Source: Streptomyces cellostaticus
GTDB taxonomy: Bacteria; Actinomycetota; Actinomycetes; Streptomycetales; Streptomycetaceae
Assembly (NCBI RefSeq): GCF_001513965.1
Contig: NZ_KQ948015.1
Span: forward strand, 394,211-458,210
DNA length: 64,000 nt
Direction: 5' to 3'
A model generated the notes under the pieces. The model was not told the origin of the DNA and did not search any database. It saw only the letters and a program-made list of their open reading frames with translations. Positions 60,313-64,000 of this stretch are shown here, piece after piece. A program made the position numbers and the translations under genes. The number at the start of each line of letters is the position of its first letter. Within the stretch, counting starts at the first letter, position 1.

Positions 60313-61247
60313 CGTGCGCTGCCCCGGGTCGGGGCGGGGGCCGCCGTCGGCTCCGGCCCGGCGCCGGGTGCGGGCCGCGTGGCCGTGGGCTCCGGGCGGC
60401 CGTCGGGTTCACGCCGTACGGCCGCGGGGCCCGCGGCCGCGCCGCCGGTGCGGGGCAGCAGGCGGCCCAGGGCGTGCAGGATGCCGAGGGCGCGGTTGAG
60501 CTCGCGTACCGCGAGGTCGTCGCCGACGGCGCTGGTCCGGCCGGTGTCGAGCAGGTCGGAGAGGGTCATGCGCTGGGGGTGGTTGGTCCCGGCCGACCAG
60601 GCGTTGCGCAGCGCGGCGCTCCAGCCCTTGCCGTTGCGGTGGGCGATCACCAGGTCGGGGTGGAAGCGGGCGGGGGTGCCGGCCTGGTCGAGGGAGCGGG
60701 CCAGGCTGTTGTCGCCGCCGACGCCCTCGTTGCTGAATCCGCCCACCTGGTGGAAGGCCGAGGCGAGCACGGCGCCGTTGCCGCAGGCGAAGAAGTTCAC
60801 CGGGGTGCCCTGGCGCAGGTCGCGGTAGCGGGCGTCGTAACGGGCCTGGCGGGCGCGGGAGACGAGGCCGGCGTCGAAGCCGAGGACCCGGCCGGTGATG
60901 CCGGGCCGGTCGGCGTCCACTTCGGCCGCCACGGCCAGCCAGTCGCCGCGCGGTACGGCGTCGTCGTCGAGGAAGGCCAGGACGTCGCCGTCCGCGACCG
61001 CCACCGCCCGGCGCCTGCTGGCGCCCGCGCCGAGGCGGGCCGGGTTGCGCAGCAGGACCACGGGCAGGTCGGTGTCCCGGGCCGCTGCCGTGGCCTCGGG
61101 GCCGGTGGAGGCGTCGTCCACCACGAGGACCTGGGCCAGGGCCACGCCGGAGGGCAGCCGATGGGCGCACTCGGCGAGGCCGTCGAGACATCGACGCAGG
61201 TCGGCCTCCCGGTTCCGGGTGGGGATGATCACCGAGATCCGTACCAC
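60309..61247 (-). CDS. family 2 glycosyltransferase
   Basis: 312 residues from GTG 61247, chosen because GGAGAG lies 4 nt upstream; ATG 61259 is the alternative and would add four residues. GT-A fold: VRISVIIPTRNREADLRRCL, VLVVDDASTGPEATAA, and DGDVLAFLDDDAVPRGDWLA with the DxD-type metal motif. FACGNGAVLASAFHQVGGFS and GGDNSLARSLDQAG contain the acceptor and catalytic regions. The C-terminal 60 residues are Pro/Ala-rich. It overlaps the deacetylase gene by 19 bp. It probably transfers the sugar made by the neighbouring dehydrogenase. Confidence 0.9.
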   Translation of the reverse strand: MVRISVIIPTRNREADLRRCLDGLAECAHRLPSGVALAQVLVVDDASTGPEATAAARDTDLPVVLLRNPARLGAGASRRRAVAVADGDVLAFLDDDAVPRGDWLAVAAEVDADRPGITGRVLGFDAGLVSRARQARYDARYRDLRQGTPVNFFACGNGAVLASAFHQVGGFSNEGVGGDNSLARSLDQAGTPARFHPDLVIAHRNGKGWSAALRNAWSAGTNHPQRMTLSDLLDTGRTSAVGDDLAVRELNRALGILHALGRLLPRTGGAAAGPAAVRREPDGRPEPTATRPAPGAGPEPTAAPAPTRGSAR

Positions 61248-61978
61248 TGTTCTCTCCATTCCGCGGCCAGCGCGGACCAGCGGTCCGTCTCGCCGACCGG
61301 CAAGTAGGTGCGCCTGATGTCGAGCGGACGCTCCGGCCACGGCTCGGGAGCGGACTTCACGGTGCCGAAGCCGAGCACGGTGGGCGGCACCGGGTTCAGG
61401 GCGGGGATCAGGCCGTAGGGGTAGGCAAAGGTGGCCGCGGGCTGCCCGGTCCGCCCGGCCACGTCGTGCAGTGCGCCGTGTACCTCCCGTTCGGCGTCGG
61501 CCGGATCCAGTTCGGTGAGCTTGGGATGGGTGCGGGTGTGCGCGGAAAGCACATGTCCGGCGGCCGCCAGCCGGCCGGCCTCCGTCCAGTCCAGGTAGGA
61601 CTGCCTGGGCGGAAGGGCCGCCCGCTCCCGCGGCGGTGTCGTACCCGCCCGGTCGAGGCGCTCCGTCGTGCAGAACAGCAGGACGCGGACGTCGAACTCG
61701 GCGAGCACGGGCGCGGCGAGGGTGAGCGTGTCGCGGTAGCCGTCGTCGAAGGTGATCAGCACGCTCGGTGCGTCCGGCGGCCGGAACCCCGGCCCGACCG
61801 TGCGGGGCTCGACCGCGGGTCCCACCTGTTCCAGGACGGTCTCCAGGCCGCGCCTGAAGTCGTCGGGGTGGAGTGCGGTGTAGTGCCGTACGAGCGGGTT
61901 GACGTGGTGGAAGTAGAGCACGAGCGGCCAGCCCGGGGCGCTGCCGAGGGCCGGGGCGGCAAGCGGCAGCCCTGTCAT
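61229..61978 (-). CDS. polysaccharide deacetylase (NodB-fold, CE4)
   Basis: 249 residues from ATG 61978, which overlaps the upstream stop by ATGA. The NodB motif 1 is SVLITFDDGYRDT (Asp78/Asp79), motif 2 SAHTRTHPKLTEL supplies the two metal-binding histidines, and FAYPYGLIPAL is motif 3. It removes N-acetyl or other acyl groups from a sugar residue. There is no signal peptide, unlike wall-modifying deacetylases, so a cytosolic biosynthetic substrate such as an acetylated sugar on a small molecule is likelier. Confidence 0.9.
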   Translation of the reverse strand: MTGLPLAAPALGSAPGWPLVLYFHHVNPLVRHYTALHPDDFRRGLETVLEQVGPAVEPRTVGPGFRPPDAPSVLITFDDGYRDTLTLAAPVLAEFDVRVLLFCTTERLDRAGTTPPRERAALPPRQSYLDWTEAGRLAAAGHVLSAHTRTHPKLTELDPADAEREVHGALHDVAGRTGQPAATFAYPYGLIPALNPVPPTVLGFGTVKSAPEPWPERPLDIRRTYLPVGETDRWSALAAEWREQWYGSR

Positions 61979-63462
61979 GAGGCGTCCCAGCCCAGGGCCG
62001 CCACGATCGACGCGGGCAGCTCCAGGCCCTCCCGCTCGGCCTGTTGGGCCTTGATCTCCTCCAACTGGTCGGGGAAGTAGGGGCGTTGAGGAGTCTCGTC
62101 GTGGCCCGCCGCCACGGCATCGCGCAGCCGGTCGACGAGGCCCGCGAGGTCGGCGGGGGCCTCGGGCGCGTCGGCGCGTACGGCGGGGTCGGTGAAGTGG
62201 CGGACGGAGAACCCGACGAACAACTGGGCGCAGCGCATGACCTCGCCGGTGCGGGTGACCTGCCGGGCCACGTCCGGGCTGACGAGGCCGCCGCCCAGGC
62301 CCCCGGCCAGGATCTCGGCGATCAGGGTGATGCACAGTCCCTTGTAGTCGCCGAACAGCGGGATGGAACCGCCCTGGTCGAGTTCGGCGGGGTCGCTGGT
62401 GGGGGTGCCGGCGCGGTCCAGCAGCCAGCCCTGGGGGACGGGTTCGCCGCGGTGCCGGGCGGATCTGATCTTGCCCGCGGCGACGACACCGGTGGCGAGA
62501 TCGACGCAGAACGGCTCGTCGGCCTGGGTCGGGGTGACGAGGCAGACGGCGTTGCTGCCGAGGGTGGCGCGGCGGGCGCCGGGAGCGGCCACGGCGGGCG
62601 CCGAGATGTTGAGCAGCAGGCCGACCACGCCGTGTTCCTGGAAGGGCCGGCGGTAGGCGGCGAGCATGCCGACGTGGTTGTTGGTGTGTACGGCGACCGC
62701 GGCCAGACCGTGCTGGGCGGCGGCGTCGGCACACCAGCGGGCGGCCAGGTCCGCGGCCGGCTGCCCGAACCCGCCGCCCGCGTCGACCGAGGCGAGTGTC
62801 GGTGTGACGGGGGTGAGGCGGGGTTCGGCGCCGACGACGATGCCGCCGTCGGCGATGCGGCGCAGATAGGTCGGCAGCAGGGCGACGCCGTGCGAGCCGT
62901 GGCCGCGCCGGTCGGCGTCGGCGAGGACGTCGGCGACGAGGGCGGCGGTCGCGGTGTCGGTGCCCGCCTCGGCCAGGGACCGCCGGGTGCGCTGCCGTAC
63001 GTCCTCCAGCGTCATGTGGACGGCCAGCTGCGGCGCCTGCCGGGGTGGCTCGGCCTGGAAGTGGCCGCCCTGGAGGGCGAGGGCGCGGTGGGCGCCCGGG
63101 ATCGGCGAGGTCGTCCAGCCAGGCCCGCCGAGCACCAGCACCGCGCCGTCCGGGCCGTGCGGCAGGGGGGTGCCGGCAGCCGTCGTGGCCGGGCGGTCAC
63201 CGGCGTCCAGGACGAGCGTCTCGCCCGGCCGGGGCAGGTCACCGAGGACGCCTGCCCGGACCCGGGCAGGCGTCCGGACCGTGCCGTACGTGGGGCGCAG
63301 CCGTCCGGTGAGCAGGGAGGTGAGGCCTCGGCGGGCCTCCCTGTCGAGTCCGCCGATCAGCACCGTCTCACCGTCGGCGACGCGCAGATCGGCGCCCCGC
63401 AGCAGGACTCGTTCGGCCCCGTCCGGTCCCAGGGCCAGGACGACGTCAGACATTTCCAGCAC
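61975..63462 (-). CDS. fusion: degenerate ABC-ATPase-like N-terminus + malate/L-lactate dehydrogenase-family (Ldh2) oxidoreductase
   Basis: 495 residues from GTG 63462 (AAGGGA 6 nt upstream). Residues about 1-85 read like an ABC nucleotide-binding start (VLLRGADLRVADGETVLIGG, LTSLLTGRLRPTYGTVRTPA), but the Walker A Gly-Lys-Ser is replaced by LDREARRG, so it should not bind ATP normally. From about 150 an Ldh2-type NAD(P) oxidoreductase follows: MTLEDVRQRTRRSLAEAGTD, RRGHGSHGVALLPTYLRRI, AVHTNNHVGMLA (catalytic His region) and GGSIPLFGDYKGLCI. Internal ATG 63015 could yield the enzyme alone. Substrate unknown. Confidence 0.8.
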   Translation of the reverse strand: MLEMSDVVLALGPDGAERVLLRGADLRVADGETVLIGGLDREARRGLTSLLTGRLRPTYGTVRTPARVRAGVLGDLPRPGETLVLDAGDRPATTAAGTPLPHGPDGAVLVLGGPGWTTSPIPGAHRALALQGGHFQAEPPRQAPQLAVHMTLEDVRQRTRRSLAEAGTDTATAALVADVLADADRRGHGSHGVALLPTYLRRIADGGIVVGAEPRLTPVTPTLASVDAGGGFGQPAADLAARWCADAAAQHGLAAVAVHTNNHVGMLAAYRRPFQEHGVVGLLLNISAPAVAAPGARRATLGSNAVCLVTPTQADEPFCVDLATGVVAAGKIRSARHRGEPVPQGWLLDRAGTPTSDPAELDQGGSIPLFGDYKGLCITLIAEILAGGLGGGLVSPDVARQVTRTGEVMRCAQLFVGFSVRHFTDPAVRADAPEAPADLAGLVDRLRDAVAAGHDETPQRPYFPDQLEEIKAQQAEREGLELPASIVAALGWDAS

Positions 63463-64000
63463 GGCGGTTCCCTTCCGGAGCGGTCTCGGGCAGCCAGGCG
63501 GTGAGGCGGGCGGCGACTCCGGCCGGGTTCGTGGCCAGCAGCAGGTGGCCGCCCTTCACCGGGGCGAGGTCGAGGGCGGCGACGCACCCGCGCCACGCCG
63601 CGACGGACTCGACCGGGCAGCCCGGGTCGTCGGGGGCGTGCAGCGCCAGGGCCGGGGTGGGCGACACGGCCGCCGGGTCGGCCCGCTCGGGCAGCCACTC
63701 GGCGAGGGCCGTGAAGTCGGCCCGGAGCGACGGGAGCAGCAGGTCGATCAGGCCCGGCAGGGCGACGACCTCTTCCGGTACCCCGCCCAGGTCGATGACC
63801 TGGCGGAGGAAGTCGCCGTCCGAGGCGGTCGCGTCGGGCAGGTCACCGGGCCAGGCGGGCGCCGACCGCGACACCACGACCAGAGCGGGGGCGGGCCGGC
63901 CGCGCCGGGCCAGCTCGATCGAGGCCAGCCAGGCGACCAGGGCGCCCGAGCACTGTCCCAGCAGCACCGGGGTGGCGCCGGTGAGTTCGGCGGCCTCGGC
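63446..64000 (-). CDS. type II thioesterase / alpha-beta hydrolase (3' part, cut by window edge)
   Basis: 185 codons remain; the start is beyond 64000. The nucleophile elbow is LLGQCSGALVAWL (Ser of GQCSG), followed by LARRGRPAPALVVVSRSAPA, the type II thioesterase pattern of NRPS/PKS clusters. The catalytic Asp is in APDDPGCPVE and the His in VKGGHLLLA near the C-terminus. It hydrolyses mis-primed acyl groups from carrier proteins. Its 3' end overlaps the fusion gene by 17 bp. It suggests that an assembly line lies to the right of the window. Confidence 0.8.
   Translation of the reverse strand, partial: AEAAELTGATPVLLGQCSGALVAWLASIELARRGRPAPALVVVSRSAPAWPGDLPDATASDGDFLRQVIDLGGVPEEVVALPGLIDLLLPSLRADFTALAEWLPERADPAAVSPTPALALHAPDDPGCPVESVAAWRGCVAALDLAPVKGGHLLLATNPAGVAARLTAWLPETAPEGNRRAGNV

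Overview
The window is high-GC actinobacterial chromosome and reads as Streptomyces. The evidence is strong G/C at third codon positions, many GTG and some TTG starts, an SsgA-family sporulation protein, a WhiB-like protein, DUF2510 proteins and F420-type (LLM) chemistry. From memory, the gene order (beta-oxidation genes, endonuclease V, SsgD, ABC-F, DDAH, desaturase, WhiB, the pca operon) resembles the SCO6697-SCO6740 region of S. coelicolor. At least ten genes lack a Shine-Dalgarno sequence and have a TANNNT-like -10 box 6-7 nt before the start codon, so leaderless expression looks common.

Layout. 1-12.1 kb: a partial ABC-F ATPase, an unknown protein, D-amino-acid oxidase, two secreted peptidases (S15 and M1), an AnsP-like permease followed by a coupled macro-domain/PfkB-kinase pair, and a beta-propeller/phosphoesterase fusion. 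12.1-19 kb: a MerR regulator and a three-gene fatty-acid or branched-acid degradation operon (CaiB-type racemase/transferase, thiolase, FadB-like multienzyme), then a saccharopine-dehydrogenase-like reductase. 19-23.5 kb: small proteins, endonuclease V, a YciI protein, a BNR-repeat protein, SsgD, and an isocitrate-lyase-family gene broken by an internal deletion. 23.5-29.4 kb: an ABC-F gene behind a long structured leader, dimethylarginine dimethylaminohydrolase, acyl-ACP desaturase behind a triple operator-like repeat, WhiB, a double VOC protein, and a 100-bp inverted-repeat element.

29.4-37.1 kb: a LacI regulator, two uncharacterised proteins (one with HEAT repeats), divergent NHEJ polymerase and ATP-dependent ligase, and a DUF3048 lipoprotein. 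37.1-44.3 kb: the complete protocatechuate branch of the beta-ketoadipate pathway, with repressor PcaV divergent from pcaI-J-F-H-G-B-L. PcaHG cleaves the ring, PcaB and the fused PcaL convert the muconate to 3-oxoadipate, and PcaIJ plus PcaF yield succinyl-CoA and acetyl-CoA. 44.4-58 kb: an SDR, a large ATPase regulator that lacks the expected LuxR helix-turn-helix, an MFS transporter with anhydro-MurNAc kinase, two DUF2510 proteins (one scramblase-like), a TetR regulator with an elaborate palindromic operator facing a PAP2 phosphatase/DMT transporter pair, and a Tat-exported phospholipase C.

58.1-64 kb: a tightly overlapping minus-strand operon entering from the right edge. In order of transcription it encodes a type II thioesterase (partial), a degenerate ABC-ATPase-like/malate-lactate-dehydrogenase fusion, polysaccharide deacetylase, family 2 glycosyltransferase, nucleotide-sugar dehydrogenase and an LLM oxidoreductase, closed by a strong hairpin. 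It is probably the end of a glycosylated natural-product cluster.

The most interesting items are the ABC-F leader (micro-ORF, U-tract hairpin, and a Shine-Dalgarno hairpin that competes with a long-range pairing) and the fusion enzyme at the right edge. I saw no tRNA, rRNA, CRISPR array or intact insertion sequence.
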